64,000 nucleotides of DNA from assembly GCA_914767715.1 (NCBI GenBank), contig OU612070.1:1443501-1507500 (forward strand), given 5' to 3'. Below are positions 11,556 to 24,430 of this stretch, in pieces (within the stretch, counting starts at the first letter, position 1; every line of letters starts with the position of its first letter). Source of the DNA: Membranipora membranacea. Taxonomy: Eukaryota; Bryozoa; Gymnolaemata; Cheilostomatida; Membraniporidae. The notes under the pieces were generated by a model. The model did not search any database. It was not told the origin of the DNA and worked only from the letters and a program-made list of their open reading frames with translations. A program made the translations under genes and the position numbers.

Positions 11556-14500
11556 TCAGCCATCAACACCCCACTTTCCATTCCTCTCTTGTTTCTCATT
11601 AGCTGTTGATGGTGCAGGCTTTTGTGCTGTCTTCCTCTCAACAACCAAACTTATCTTTCTCAACACTCCATCAGCGAATTTTCCAAACATTCTGTTTGCA
11701 GAATCAATCATGGTTGGTTTTTCTTTAGGCGCTATGATAGGTTTAGCGTGCATACAATCTGTATGCGTCAGTGAGGCAGAAGCTGACCAGTCTCTAAGTG
11801 AGAGATCAGAGTCCTCATCTGAAGAATCACTGGATAAGAAAGCTGAGGAGTCATCACTACAAGATGGCTCAGAGAGAACTGGGTCAAAGTGCCACTTCCT
11901 GTCCACTCCGCCCAAATGCTTGGAACCTGAAATGTTAGACACGCCATCATATTATGGTGAGAAGGATAAATCAATTGTTCAGTGCGTGCATGGGGAGACA
12001 ACTTGTAAGAAGAATCCTTGTGACCGTGTCAGACTTTATTTGTCATACATCCGATCAATAGATTACAAAAATGTAACTTTTACTGTTAATATTTATATAA
12101 CAGTGTAATCTGTTACACAGTGGAACAAAAATATTAATCGACGGATGAATATTACCTGTGTCAAGGCTTCGTACTCTGCGTGCTAATAGCTTTCCATAAC
12201 AATGCATCTTTGGGGCTTGTCTGAAACATATACTATCCAAACCACTCTGCAAACCAAAAAATATGAATTCATGATCACATCAGTGTTATACCACAACCCC
12301 GTTCAGGTCTGCAATTTCTGTCACACAGATTATACATTGGCTCACACAGCAGTGTTTACTGCTGGTCAGACTGCTTACCTTTTCAGCGATATTTACCAGG
12401 CAGACATCATCTGTGGTCACTGCTTTACCAGTGCTGTCTTTGATGTCACATAATGCAGCGTATGACCCGTTTACCACATTGGGGTGAACTGGAACATTTG
12501 AAAGAAGCAAACTCATATCCCAGTCTCGTTCGTGGTGCGCCCAAGTGAAAAGACGCTTTTTTTTTCTATAAAAAGGTAGATAAGCCTATGAGTTATATAA
12601 AAGCTATTTACCTGACCACCCTTATGTAGCCTGGGCAAGCTGTCGTGTCGGGGGTCCTCTCTTTACAAATGGATTTACCCAGGCTGTCCCCCCTCCACAC
12701 CCACCCACCCCTGACAGCCTGCCCAGGCTAACCCTTATGTATCTTCTTTACCAAGAAGTACATAATTAAAGACTCATACAGTGTCATAACACTATGGAAA
12801 GCAGAGGGTTTATAATTTAGAACCTTTAGATCATAATGACAAATGTGTACAGCTAGACTACCCCTATCCATAACAATGTATGTAGTCAATTGCAGAAGGT
12901 TTCATATAAGAGTAAAGTCTCTCCATAGTCTTATCAATAAATTAACTCGTATAATTATCAGCTGTCAAAAATGAATCCTGCCTAGTTGTCAGTTAGATCA
13001 AAACTCATTATTGTGAGACAAGTTCTTTCAAATCATTGCTCCTGTATGGTTTTAAGGAGGCAAATTTGTTGCCAAATTGATCACTCAGAAGATAGAAACG
13101 CAGTGATCAACTTTGAATAGCTTATCCCCCACCCCCTACAAAACTAATAGTACAGCACAAGTACCATACCTAATGTAACAGTGCTCTCTGTCAGTTTGCC
13201 CATGTTCTCTTCTGTGATCAATTTAGCAGCATGTTCTTGGATGATCATCCAATCGCGATCCAGATCACCCTCAGTGGTATGCGGAGATGTCACAGTGAAT
13301 CTAATGGTGAAATAAAAGTTTCACACGCTAAACATCTCATCTTTACGTGAAATTCAAATATATATAAGATGGTTGCCATCTGGATACTGTCCAATCTGGG
13401 TGAACGGGAAAAAATTGCATTCTCAGAGACAAATTAATGCCATAATGGTGGTCACATGTCACCAAACAGTCGGAAAATTTAGATAAAAGTTACAAATAAA
13501 ATGCTACACTAGCTGATCTACCATAGATGAAAACGTCAAAACATTTTTTTTTCAAACCCTCTTCAAACTGTTGTATTCCTGGCATACCCCTTGCCAACAA
13601 CCATGTCCTACCTGATGACATACACTCCTTTCAGTGAGGCGGGTACCATATGAATCCTACCATCCCTGTTCAGATTCTTCAGCAATCTGTCTGTTCTGTT
13701 CACTCCTTCATTTAGTCTGAACACAATCAGTCCGAGATGGCGTGGAGCAACAACTTCAAATCTCTCATCTGCCAAGATTTTCTCCTCAAAGTATTCTCCT
13801 CGCTTAACATTCTACAAGAAATAGAAGACCAAGTTAATGTGATATGCCTATACAACAAACATCACAATTAATAATAATAAAATATTATTAAACTCTGGAC
13901 AGTGAACTAAACTGTGGACAGTGTATTTAGCGTATGTATTTAATGTATATAGCGTTTTTTCTTTACATTCCTACTTCACGGAGATGAAGAATCTGGGACT
14001 GTGGGTCATCTCTATCAGTATCAACTTCGCTTGCCAGTAATAGAGTGAGTGGGCTAGAGCAATCAAATCATGTAGTGGACTCATTGAGAATCGAACCTTG
14101 GAATTTGCGAATATGAGGATGCCATTACGTTGCCATCCAGCCTTGGGTCATCATAAAACAGCAGCAGAGCAGATTTATAATCAGATAATAACACTTGTAG
14201 ATGTGTTCGTAGTGGAAAAGGTTAAACATGTTAAATGGAGTAGGGTGTCGCGCCAAACATCCCATGGGTAAAAAGTACGATTGAGATATGATGTGACCTT
14301 ACTGAGGTCGGTCTTAGTTTGAAATAGTTTGATATGTCTTAGTCTAATAACGTGATGGTGCCTGAAGAATGTGGTTTTGGGTGTAGTATACAGTAACGAT
14401 ATGTTTAGGTTTTACTGGTGATGCTTGTCGCTTAGAAAATTTTGAGAGGTGATTATAATATTATATATTGTGGTAAATAATATGATGGCACATTGATGAT

Positions 14501-17100
14501 GTGGTTTAGGTGTTGGTTATGACATGATGGTGGTGGGGTGCTTTGAGTAAGGTAACAGGGAGTTTAAATGTAAATTGAGCCGCCAGAGGAGAGAGGAGTA
14601 GAAAGAGTGTCTTGGCACAATCACCACGCAGTCGCTACACTGGCAGTTTCCTCTAACAAAGCTCGACAGAAAGGTTGGTTCGACTCGACATCTTGAACTA
14701 ATATATTATAATAACAGATACCCTTTTTTGAACAATGAAAAAAAAATGTAAATCTATACAAGCTCAGTGTAGTTTATTTAACTTGAGTTTGTTAGGATAT
14801 CAAGGGCGTCTGCCCCAACAGTGCACATCAGTTAGAACCCTATAACTTATCGGGATGAGTATAATTCTTACTTTTCTAATATGAGCCTGCAACCCTTCAA
14901 CACCATACGCCCTCATAACAAACCATAGCTTGAGTGCTCTGAATCGTCGGCTAAGTGGAATCTGCCAGTGCTGGAAGATAGAAACATAGACTATTATGTG
15001 ATATAGTAATATTATATAGACTATTATATAGGAATGGCATAGGCTGGTATTGGCAAGTTCAAAAACAACACAGCAGTTTGTTTATGGAAGGTTTTAGAGA
15101 AATTTAATGATGTTGTTTGTTTTTGCTAGAACCCTATGGATACAAAGTACAATTAGGATATGGTGTTTAAAAAATTAAATTGAGGGCATATCATAGGTGT
15201 TGGTAGGAGACTGGGGCACACTGACGGGGCACACTGACGGGGCACACTGACGGGGCACACTGACGGGGCATACTGACGGGGCACACTGGCGGGGCACACT
15301 GACGGGGCACACTGACGGGGCACACTGACGGGGCACACTGATGGGGCACACTGACGGGGCACACTGACGGGGCACACTGACGGGGCACTTTTTTTTCTCT
15401 TGGCTGCTTTATACTCAAAGCTATGGAGGAATCAGAGATCAGTGAAAATTGGTTAACTTGACCTATATAGGGTGACCGAGGTTCCACCCTCCCCTCACCC
15501 CAAATATTTTCCCATCAGCCTGGACCCTATATTGTGGAAGAACTAGCTGAATTTTTGAGCTCTAAGGAGAAATATTTATAATTTGATATAAAATAATATA
15601 GTATGATAATGAAAATTAATCATGGAAACAGTAAAAAACAAAAGGAGTGAAATCAGAAACATCCAGTTATCAGAGGATAATAACCAACGAAATAGCAGTA
15701 ATTTGATCCATCAGTTGACTTGATGTAATGATGTAGAGTTGAAATTGTAGAACATACCATATAATCTACTGCCGCTCCGCTGTTCTCATGTTGCAAATCG
15801 AGAGGTTCGACGTTGAAGGTCCAATGCAACGCAGCACTGTTGGTCACCCTGATGAAAATATAATTTAACTAAATGAGATGGCAAAAGATTTATCTATGAT
15901 CATTTCATGCAACATTACAGATTAGTCTACACAAAGTTGTTCAGTTTGTGCAAAACATAAAATGACCATCTGTTTGAGTACTTGGATGTTTTGCATACAG
16001 GAGTCGACATCAGAAACCTGACTCTGAGGGTGCTTGTGTAGGTATTCTGCTGTATAGAGTCGATGAGTGTCTAGATTTAAGAGCATCAGTAAATTTACAG
16101 CTGTGTTATGCTGTTGTAGATTTTGTTTGGTAAGGACTGATTTTACTAAGATTCAGTCTGCTGGTAATCCTAATGAGAGATTTGTTTGCTTCGAAGTTTT
16201 AAAGCTGTAAAACTTTGTGATAATGGAGAGGTTTACAATTTTGAGATTTTTTCTTGAGCAGTATGACATAGAGTCTTACCACATTGCTGTACAATCAAAG
16301 TTTACTAGAAGCCATTTAGACGGGTTGAAAGCAAAGCTCTGTGCATACTCAACACCGTCCATGAATGATCTGTACTCCAGACACACAAACGCAGACCCAG
16401 CGTATGCAGCATCTATATGGAGCCAAATAGTCTCTCGCATACCTGTCATATGAATGTTATGAATGAATGTACATTTTAGATGAATGTACCATGGTTGGTA
16501 TTAAGTTCGGTTTATCTTCATATTTATCAGCATCGTGTTAGCAAGAATTTGGATCATAAAGCCTCCTGACTATCATGTTATAAAAATTGATGAATGGAAT
16601 TGGGGGTTGTCACATACTACCTAAGAATAAGACAACTCCGAAAGTGTTGCTTGGTGAATCTCATTTCAGATATGATATGCTCTCTATAATGTTACTTACA
16701 TATAGGTCCAATCTCACTAACATCATCAAAAGAGCAGCAGCCTGTAGTTCCCAAAGTTGCACAGACCTAAAAGTATATTTTATTTTCATCACTCATTATT
16801 AATGAGTCAGTCACAACGATGCCTGAGTCAGGCTTTCTTCTGTAAAAAAATATTTAGATCTTATCTTGGAAGATTTATTGAAAAGACTCCCCAAACTAGA
16901 TGCAAAGATATTCATTAAGCTGTAAGTTTTCCCGGCCTGCTATCTATCATGCTCACAAAGAACGGAATCAATCCTTGCTGCCTATCAAGCTCAATGGCCT
17001 TCTCCAAAGCATCACCTCTCAGTCTATGTTCATCATCCGTAGGTAAAAGTCTCAACTTCACCAGACTTATAAGACTAGCTTTCTCTACTGGAGAATGAGC
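11556..17100 (-). CDS. Group II PLP-dependent amino-acid decarboxylase (DDC/HDC/TDC family), 5' exons not found
   Basis: Exons, minus strand: 17100-16957, 16766-16700, 16442-16280, 15848-15758, 14970-14872, 13811-13612, 13300-13170, 12565-12379, 12246-12156, 11926-11556. They encode [32 protein letters not shown], the PLP-lysine motif [29 protein letters not shown] and [17 protein letters not shown]. These match aromatic/histidine decarboxylases from about residue 190 to the C-terminus, followed by a Ser/Asp-rich tail of about 190 residues. Such enzymes make monoamines from aromatic amino acids. In the catalytic loop, [10 protein letters not shown] has Asp where the family has Tyr (Tyr332 in DDC). 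Exon phases agree except at the exon starting 12565: its run of nine A's leaves the frame one base short, from a sequencing error or a real lesion. The N-terminal half (substrate-site HWHSP segment) was not found up to 21 kb, so the gene is either spread further upstream or truncated. Confidence 0.85.
12627..12730. repeat. Short palindromic element in decarboxylase intron
   Basis: Imperfect inverted repeat with ends TAGCCTGGGCAAGCTGTC and GACAGCCTGCCCAGGCTA around a pyrimidine-rich loop. A similar but more diverged hairpin lies at 56951-57018. It looks like a small MITE. Confidence 0.6.
14205..14450. repeat. Dispersed non-coding repeat, copy 1
   Basis: Shares phrases with 21625-21840 and 21885-22090, such as CATGTTAAATGGAGTAG, GATATGTCTTA, AATGTGGTTTTGGGTG and GGTTTTACTGGTG. 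No coding potential seen. It lies in a decarboxylase intron. Confidence 0.55.
15212..15388. repeat. 13-bp minisatellite in decarboxylase intron
   Basis: About 13 to 14 head-to-tail copies of GGGGCACACTGAC with three single-base variants. It is open in several frames only because of the repeat and is not a gene. Confidence 0.95.
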
Positions 17101-18605
17101 CTAAAGAAATGATATAGTGCATCAGTACTTGCGGTAGTTACATACAAACGATCCTTCAAAGCTGTTATGCTTTACCGAGAGTATATGAATAACTTACTGA
17201 TATTATAACTTCTTTGATTACAAAAAGGACTGCATACAGTGCAATATACAACCTGCATTGCGATCAGTTGGCTCAAATGAGGAACAAATATATATGTATG
17301 TATGATATGTATGTACAACGTTCTATCAGGTGCAAATCCTGGTCACTATGAATAATATTGTTACGATGTGTTCGAATTCGAATTGTGATGAGAAATTAAA
17401 CTCTCAGGCTAACTGTAAGGTGAGACACCTCCCTGCCTAAAACGCTCTCTCACTCTTGCTGGCTTAAACTTAAGATTCTAGCAAGTCAACCTTGAGGGAA
17501 ACCATATGAATGGGTAAAAGTTACCTGGAGCTGGGATAGAGACAAAATTGAGACCATTGAGACATCATTGAGGGTTGAATAACTTGTTGTTGTGAACTTG
17601 TGACTTGAGTTAGTTGAATATTTCAATATGCACCAAATTCTTCGGCTGCTCGGACGTTGCCCCGAGCCCCCGCGGTCCCCACAGTGGGTGTGCGATACAC
17701 TACCAGATATGGACACTTGCCATCTTGTCATATATGATATGTATGGTATGGGAAAGAGTGAGCACAAGGACTTTCAATTTCAATACAGCTGCAAGTTGTA
17801 TAGATGTGCGTCACACTAGAGGGGTAAAGCTTGGCTAGAGTTGAGTTGAGCTAGTTTATGGTTGACTATATGTTGGCTAGCAATTACTGTCACTCTTCCA
17901 AGCATTTGCAAAAATATGTGTTCGACTCCTGTTGTGAAAAACTTACTCTTTGACGGTATATGTACTAGTGCTGTCACGATTCGATTTATATGGTGAATAC
18001 CTAATCGTTCAGACCTCATAATCGGTGACAGCACAGCCATCAATTCATGTGCCACGGTTGGCCCGGTTACTACGGTCCAATATACGGTTTTTACAGTTCC
18101 TCTTTTCATTCACACAATACCTTATCACACTTCTATTCACTCGCTAACTAATCTCAAAGTTTATAAACACTCATAGTCATTGCTAATCTTGCTAAAACTT
18201 GTTTGTGTTTCCGGGATGATATTGTCAGTTTGTATCTATGGGAAGCGTATTAGAATAGAATCTTTGCCAATTCTGATGGCGCTGCATCATTGGCTTCAGC
18301 ATCAGGAAGAGACAAGACCTTAATAATGTAACTCTGCAGTTAGAGTTGAAAAATATATTAGTTATCCATCATGCCCTCTAAATAATCAGACATGTGGAAT
18401 GCTTTTGACATATTGGAAAGATTGGATGCTAAAACTGATATGCATGGTGCTTTTCTTCTTGGCCACATCATTAAAACCATATATTGATACCTAAAATTGA
18501 AAATACCAAAGAGGAGAAATTGAAAATCGAAATCGGGACAAGGGTTGAAAAATAAAGTGGGTTAAAATCGCAAGTGTTGTCTCCGTCCGAGGACTGAGAA
18601 ATATC
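17101..18605. other. Region upstream of last recognised decarboxylase exon
   Basis: Any preceding exons of the decarboxylase should lie here or beyond, but no family motif could be read on the minus strand. The short ORFs around 17486-17838 show no recognisable content. Confidence 0.4.
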
Positions 18606-18790
18606 AGTGCCTTAAGGGTGCGGCCGCCGTTTTCGGCGCCAAGTTGCTCTCAGTTTGCAGGCAGGTCGGAGCACACCTGGGGCGGAATATGCGCCCAGTA
18701 GGCAGTAGACCACAGCAGGTTTCGAACCCAGGACCTCCAACGCGTTAGAGGGGAGGCGCTCTAACCAACTGAGCTACCTCCTCCTCCAGC
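18606..18790 (-). mobile_element. tRNA-derived SINE, family 1, copy 1
   Basis: Minus strand: the tRNA-like head GGTAGCTCAGTTGGTTAGAG (box A) and GGGTTCGAAACC (box B) are followed by a body sharing GCTCCRACCTGCCTGCAAAC and GAGAGCAAYTTGG with the copy at 22705-22960. The intact boxes mean the head could still bind Pol III factors. Confidence 0.8.
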
Positions 18791-20600
18791 TACCTCCTAC
18801 TTGGTTGAAATCGAAGGTGTAAAATCGAAAAATCGAAATCGGGAAAATCGATGCCAATATCAGAATCGAGGCAGCCCCAGCCAAATACAAAATCGTTACA
18901 GCACTAATATTTACTATGATTGAGACCTCAGTGAAGGTCAATATTACGGTTGTTATTATCGTGGCGGCATCACATATCTTTTCTACTAAATAAGCAGATG
19001 CCTTATTCAAAACTTAAGATCAATTTTTGTAGATCTTAAGAAATAAATGCTTCGTATTTTGGCTCATAGAAAGCTAAATGTGGGTCCATGGGTAAAGTAA
19101 TGAAATCGCGTAACTGTTAGCTAGCCCTATATATCATGTATGTATGTATGTAAGCATTTTAATCTACCGATCAGTATACAAAAAATTGTATTAGTGAGAC
19201 CATGTATTACAACAACAGCAAAAGAAAAATAGTGTGGTCAGCTGAAGAAATTATAAAAAAGTAGTTACATGTACTTGTAAAAAACATTTTTAGTTTTGAG
19301 AGCGGTTCGCTGCTGCTTTATGTGCGTATCAGCGAGCCGAGAGCTGTGGCGGTTGGTAGATTGTTTATCTGGTATATACTTAACCAGTCGACGAGCAGGG
19401 TTGTTGGCCACTTTCTGTACATATGTGCTGCATATACAGTGAAGGTAGTCCACTAGTCTTGGTTGACCACTGAGTCTTAGACGCTCGGTGTATGACTGGA
19501 TGTATTCACTTCTCCAGGGTAATCTAGAACAAGTTTGGTCCATTTACCAGCATTAGAAGCTGCTCCCCCTCAACTGGTTATGTTGCGGCCTGACCAGTGG
19601 AAGGAGAGCAACTTGTATGCAGGTAAATTTGATCAAACTTGATCTAGGGTAATCATGTCTTTATTGCAGGTAAATGTAATGTAATCATTGATCCACTTTG
19701 TGGACTAGCCTTAAATCCCTTGTGTGTTGTACCTACAATGTCCGCAGAAGCGGTCAACAGACAACAACCAGAATCACCATAAATCACAACGCCAAACTAA
19801 AACAATGACAAGCCGAATATCTATATCAATATGTTTAAGGCCCCCTACAGCATGAGCTATATTTTGCCATATAATTGTTATTACCTGCGAATACTGGCCT
19901 ATAGTACAGGGCTAGATTAAGCATTGAATCATCTGTAAATCAGCATTATTAAATCATCTCAATGAAATTCTTGATGAAAAAGAGTTAGGAAAAGAGTCAA
20001 AATGCTGCATGAAGCAATACTAGTTAGCACTTTACACATGCGATCATTGTGCATGTGTTATAGATAGTCTTTGTAGGGGTAACTGCAGTTTTCAGGGACC
20101 ATATACCTGTTTTTTTCCATACAGCTTAGTTATGGATTATGTATTGACAAACAATAATCATTAGCCCTATATTAAAAACAAATTAGTATGACTAGGTCAA
20201 TGCCACACAAGAGAAGACCTGCATGGTTTTACTCTTTATTTCGAGCAAAGAAATTTGATAATAATATTTTTAGATGGCATCACATTATCATTCAGAAGGT
20301 TATAACTTTCAATTTTGAGACTTTACTTGAAGCTTTATCTTTGCGTAGTTTTTGGCGCAAATTGGATAACCGAGGGACCATCAATTTGGGTCAATAGTTT
20401 GCGGGGCTCAAACTTATGTTTTGTTTTGTAACATGGTCAAATGGAAATAAAAGACCGAATATCAACGACATAAAGAACAAATTGCCATAACTCACATGAA
20501 TAATCATCCTGAAGACACAGCTATTCTTCTCAGTTGAAATCCAAGCACTGATTAGATGTAGAGACTGAAACTAGATATAGTTCTGACAGTTCCCGCTTTG
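18791..20600. other. Intergenic stretch, nothing recognised
   Basis: AT-rich sequence with short ORFs only, a small ATGT repeat near 19137, and no splice-consistent exon or known family noticed on either strand. Confidence 0.4.
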
Positions 20601-20639
20601 TACCAAGATAAGACAACTTGAAGTCAGCCAACAGAAAGA

Positions 20640-21060
20640 TACAGGGGCTGCTTGTTCTCAAACAGTCTCTGATATACATGTATACAAATCGCATATAGTC
20701 CCGACCATAAGCCACGCAGCTCCAGTCTGGTACCCACTCACAACTGATCAGCAGCAATCCGAACTGGAGAAATGTCAAAAGCCTTACTCCGAATACTATA
20801 CCATGACATGAAAGATAACATTGACAAACTAGAAGCTGCACAGATTCCAAACTTGTAAACCACACTTGATGATCAGTGCTCAACTTCTATGTCTAACTTG
20901 AGACCAAACATCAATCACCCATGCAGAGAACGGATGACAACCAAACCAACTGGCAGGCCAGAACATGCAGTCAGCAGAGCACAGTCTGACTTCTATTATG
21001 CAAAGACCAGAACTGTAAAACAGAGTACATTTCTTTAAGCCAACCCAAAATATAGTGATT
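20640..21060 (+). pseudogene. Decayed LINE 3' end (reverse transcriptase C-terminal region)
   Basis: Broken frames read AAPVWYPL, ELEKCQKALLRILYHDM and, at the end, YAKTRTVKQSTFL. They match the order PVWF, EKLEKVQRYATRMM and KCRTVKRQNSFF of the LINE at 54840-55745. Several stops interrupt it, so it is an old relic. Confidence 0.6.
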
Positions 21061-21624
21061 AAGCCAGTATTAGCACATTTTTGTATTTTTCTAATCTGCC
21101 AAGGGAAGACTATTTGTATTTTAATAATTGTTTTTTTCAGAATACAATATTATGATGTACTTTTAATTATTGCAAGCATTTCGAATGAAAAGCTACCAAT
21201 AAAAAAAAACGAAACTTTGTCAGTAGCAGAACAATATTCCGATTCATTTTGATACAATTCCAATTCAATTAACTCAAGTTACTTCATTTTGATAGTGTAT
21301 GTTATTTTAATATCAAGCTCGATTTCATCTATACTTAATTCAATATCTTGATACTCCTGATGTGAAAATTAAACTAAACCAGATATTGTAAAATGCCATC
21401 TTGGCCAATTCTTATTTTGAGTGAATAAAGTAAAATACAAATTGTAAAACAATTATAGAAAAACTTTCATGGTACGCTAGAACTGACCTGAATTTTGCCT
21501 GCCAAAGAAGGTACTCCAAAAGGTATACAACCTTTTACTGCAACGGTCGCTACCAGACCACCCAATCAAACTTTCCCAACAAATCAAGGAAGAAATCAAG
21601 AAAGGATTAAATTACAGAAATAGT

Positions 21625-22090
21625 GATTTTGGTAGTGGGAAGGGTTTAGACATGTTAAATGGAGTAGTTTTTTTTCGGCAAACATCCCAGGGGTACAAGT
21701 TACAATTAGGATAGGATGTGATCTTACTGGTGCTGCTTTAGCCATATAAAATGAGAGCGCTTCAATAATGTGGTTTTGGCTGCAGTATACAATTATGATA
21801 TTAATAGGTGATGGTCGTCTAGAACTCAATTACAAAGAACTATATAAAGTTATATATTAAAGCTCTTCAAGGGTGTGGCCTAACTGGCCTTGGCTGTTGT
21901 CTGGAATGGTCTGATATGTCTTGACATAGCATAACATGAGCTTCATAGAGACTAGGTCAACTGCTCGACCGTTGATGTACTGCCATAGTGTCTAATAAAA
22001 TGAGAGCGCCTCACGAGAATGTGGTTCTGGGTGCAGTATGCAAGCATGATATTTCTAGGTTTTACTGGTGCTGGGTGATATTTATAAGGG
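21625..22090. repeat. Dispersed non-coding repeat, copies 2 and 3
   Basis: Two adjacent diverged copies (about 21625-21840 and 21885-22090) of the repeat at 14205-14450. Shared phrases include AAAATGAGAGCGC and AATGTGGTT followed by a GCAGTAT segment. Confidence 0.55.
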
Positions 22091-22704
22091 TCAGGTACCC
22101 TTTTTTATTTTTCTCTGTTATTTATCATTTTACCTGTAAGTTTTTACTAATACTGCTCTCTTACCTTGACCACATGACTGGATTTTATATTGTTCTCAAT
22201 ATTGTATCAATTTTGAGTGTTACATCTTACCCACTGGCTGGACTTTCTGAGATGACAGTCTTTTTACCCATTAGATGATCAGTCTAAATTACATCAGACC
22301 AAAATCCATAATGGGAGCAGAGTGCAGATTTTAAATGAGGTGCAACAACAACATCATATACCAGTTAATATCTCTGCTCGAAAGCCAACTCATTAAACCC
22401 TTTGGTCTTCGAACCAAAAATGTCAAAAATCTACAGACGAGGACCTTGGAAGCCTGATGATAGTTACCTGATGAATTCCCACATGGTATGTTGCAGGTGT
22501 AGTAGCTCAAAGTACAAGTGAAGTAACAAGGCTAAGGAAATCCCAGGTTAGAGCAGTATATAACCTCATATTTTTACAGAAAGTTAAAACACTAAATTAC
22601 CTACAAAAGCTACCCTTCCTAATGTATACATTTACAACATTAGGTGACCAATTGATTGATTATAAGATTATAAGAATCACTATCTTTTTTTGCGTTCTCA
22701 AGGA

Positions 22705-22960
22705 ATAGGAGGTGGCTCAGTTGGTTAGAGCGCCGTCCTTTAGCATGAACAGATTGAAGGTCGTGGGTTTGAGTCTCACTGCATTCCATCGACTACTTGG
22801 GTTTGGTTGGCCCCCAGGTTTGCTCCAACCTGCCTGCAAACCGAGAGCAATTTGGTGCAGATATTGCGGACCCGCCATCAAGGCACAACAATTTCGCCGC
22901 CCATGCCTCGGGAGGCTTTGTGGTGAGCGATAAGACATCCGAACTTATCGCTGATAATAG
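22705..22960 (+). mobile_element. tRNA-derived SINE, family 1, copy 2
   Basis: Plus strand: box A GTGGCTCAGTTGGTTAGAGC and box B-like GGGTTTGAGTCTC, followed by the shared family body (TTTGCTCCAACCTGCCTGC). It runs directly into the GATAAGTGAT tandem tail. ORFs of 73 codons on both strands are by-products. Confidence 0.8.
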
Positions 22961-23095
22961 GGATGATAGGGAATAAGTGATGATAAGTGATAATTAGTGA
23001 TGATAAGTGATGATAAATGATGATAAGTGATGATAAGTGATGATAAGTGATGATAAGTGATAGGGAATAAGTGATACCGAACTTAAGTGATGATA
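22957..23095. repeat. GATAAGTGAT decamer array, SINE tail
   Basis: Repeated GATAAGTGAT units with minor variants directly after the SINE body. SINE and LINE 3' ends often carry short tandem tails of this sort. Confidence 0.85.
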
Positions 23096-23169
23096 GGGAT
23101 CTTTATACAAACTTTGGGTCTTTTCACTATACATGTAATAGAAGCAGAAGCAGTATATGCATGGAACAA

Positions 23170-24430
23170 TCAAGCCATAACCAAAGTATCTGAATATAAG
23201 ACTAAAGATGGCTTCACGGTTTGGCTACTGTACAAACAGCCTCACTAAACACCAATAAATTTCGGTAACATTTACCATCCTCCTAGAAAGTCAAAAAATG
23301 TGAAAGATAATATTACCAATCAAATTGTATCAAGTATTTTGAAACATATACAAACACACCGGTCATCTTGTCTGCTTTTGTGTGGAGATTTCAACGGCCT
23401 TGACACATCGCCGATCACCACCCTTCTCCCGCTCAAACAAGTAGTCAATTACTCAAGACGAAATGATGCAATGCTGGATCTTGTTTTTACAGACATTGAT
23501 GAGTATGCTGATACTAAATACAAAAAGCAAATCTGCAAATGAGAAAATTAAGACCAGACAATAAACTGTGTGTTTGATTAACATTGTCCAATAAGGAAGT
23601 GAAATAAGCCCCTACTGACCTCTCTGCTAATGAGAAAACTAAGACGTACCAAATTCCGTGTCCACACCAACAGAAATCCAGCATGTCAAGCTCTCTCTGT
23701 ACTCCTATCACAACAGATGAGAAAACAACTAGAAAGGAAAACAGAGGCTTAGGTCAAAAACACAGTTCATGGAAGTAAAACATGGTGGAACAACATTCAG
23801 GAACGGCAATCACCGCAGAACTCCCTTCTTATTTGTATGAATGGTAATTGTCTGACAATTTCCGACTCTGTTGAAAATCTCAACAACTACTATTAGAGCA
23901 AAGCAAGTAGCGGCGACACTGTCGACATCAACTTTCCTGACATCCCAGCTGTCACAGGAAACACAATCATAAGGGTTACTGAGCTCAAAATATACTCTCT
24001 TTCATGCAATATCAACACTCAAAACACTTAAATATCAACATCTTGAATAATAATTCACATTTACTCGCAGAGCCATTAGCCCATATAGTGAACTTGATTC
24101 TCTCGGTTGGAGTTTTTCCAAACTTGTATAAGAAAGCAGAGATAACAACTCTGAAGAAAGAAAAATCTGCTGCGGTATTTAAAGATCTAAGACGGTCTCG
24201 CTTCTCTTCCACCTTTGGAAAATAGCCGCAAGATTTATTGTCAATCACATCAGAAATGACCCGACTAACCTCGGTCATCAGTGCGCTTACACCGAATCAC
24301 TCGGCACCACAGATGCTTTGGTGAAGTTCTCCTCAGATATAGCCACCAATCTTGACAATATTAACACAATAGCTGTCCACGCATTACTGCTTGATTTTAG
24401 CAAAGCCTGAAAGCATGAAACCAGATCATG
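23170..24430 (+). pseudogene. Decayed LINE (endonuclease to early reverse transcriptase)
   Basis: Reading across frames on the plus strand shows endonuclease LLCGDFNGLDTSPI and NDAMLDLVFTDID, a linker (VHTNRNPACQALSVLL), then AEPLAHIVNLILSVGVFPN and, in another frame, HQCAYTESLGTTDALVKF and ALLLDFSKA. This is the order of a CR1/Rex-type LINE. Many stops and frameshifts make it inactive. Confidence 0.75.

Noticed and set aside
11710-12108. 132-codon plus ORF rich in Ser/Glu
   Set aside because: Shadow of the acidic tail exon of the decarboxylase, which fits the splice phases on the minus strand.
15153-15487. Three overlapping Cys/Pro/Val/Ser repeat ORFs
   Set aside because: Translation of the 13-bp minisatellite; frames are open only because the unit lacks stops.
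22712-22938. 73-codon ORFs on both strands
   Set aside because: Both read through a tRNA-derived SINE.
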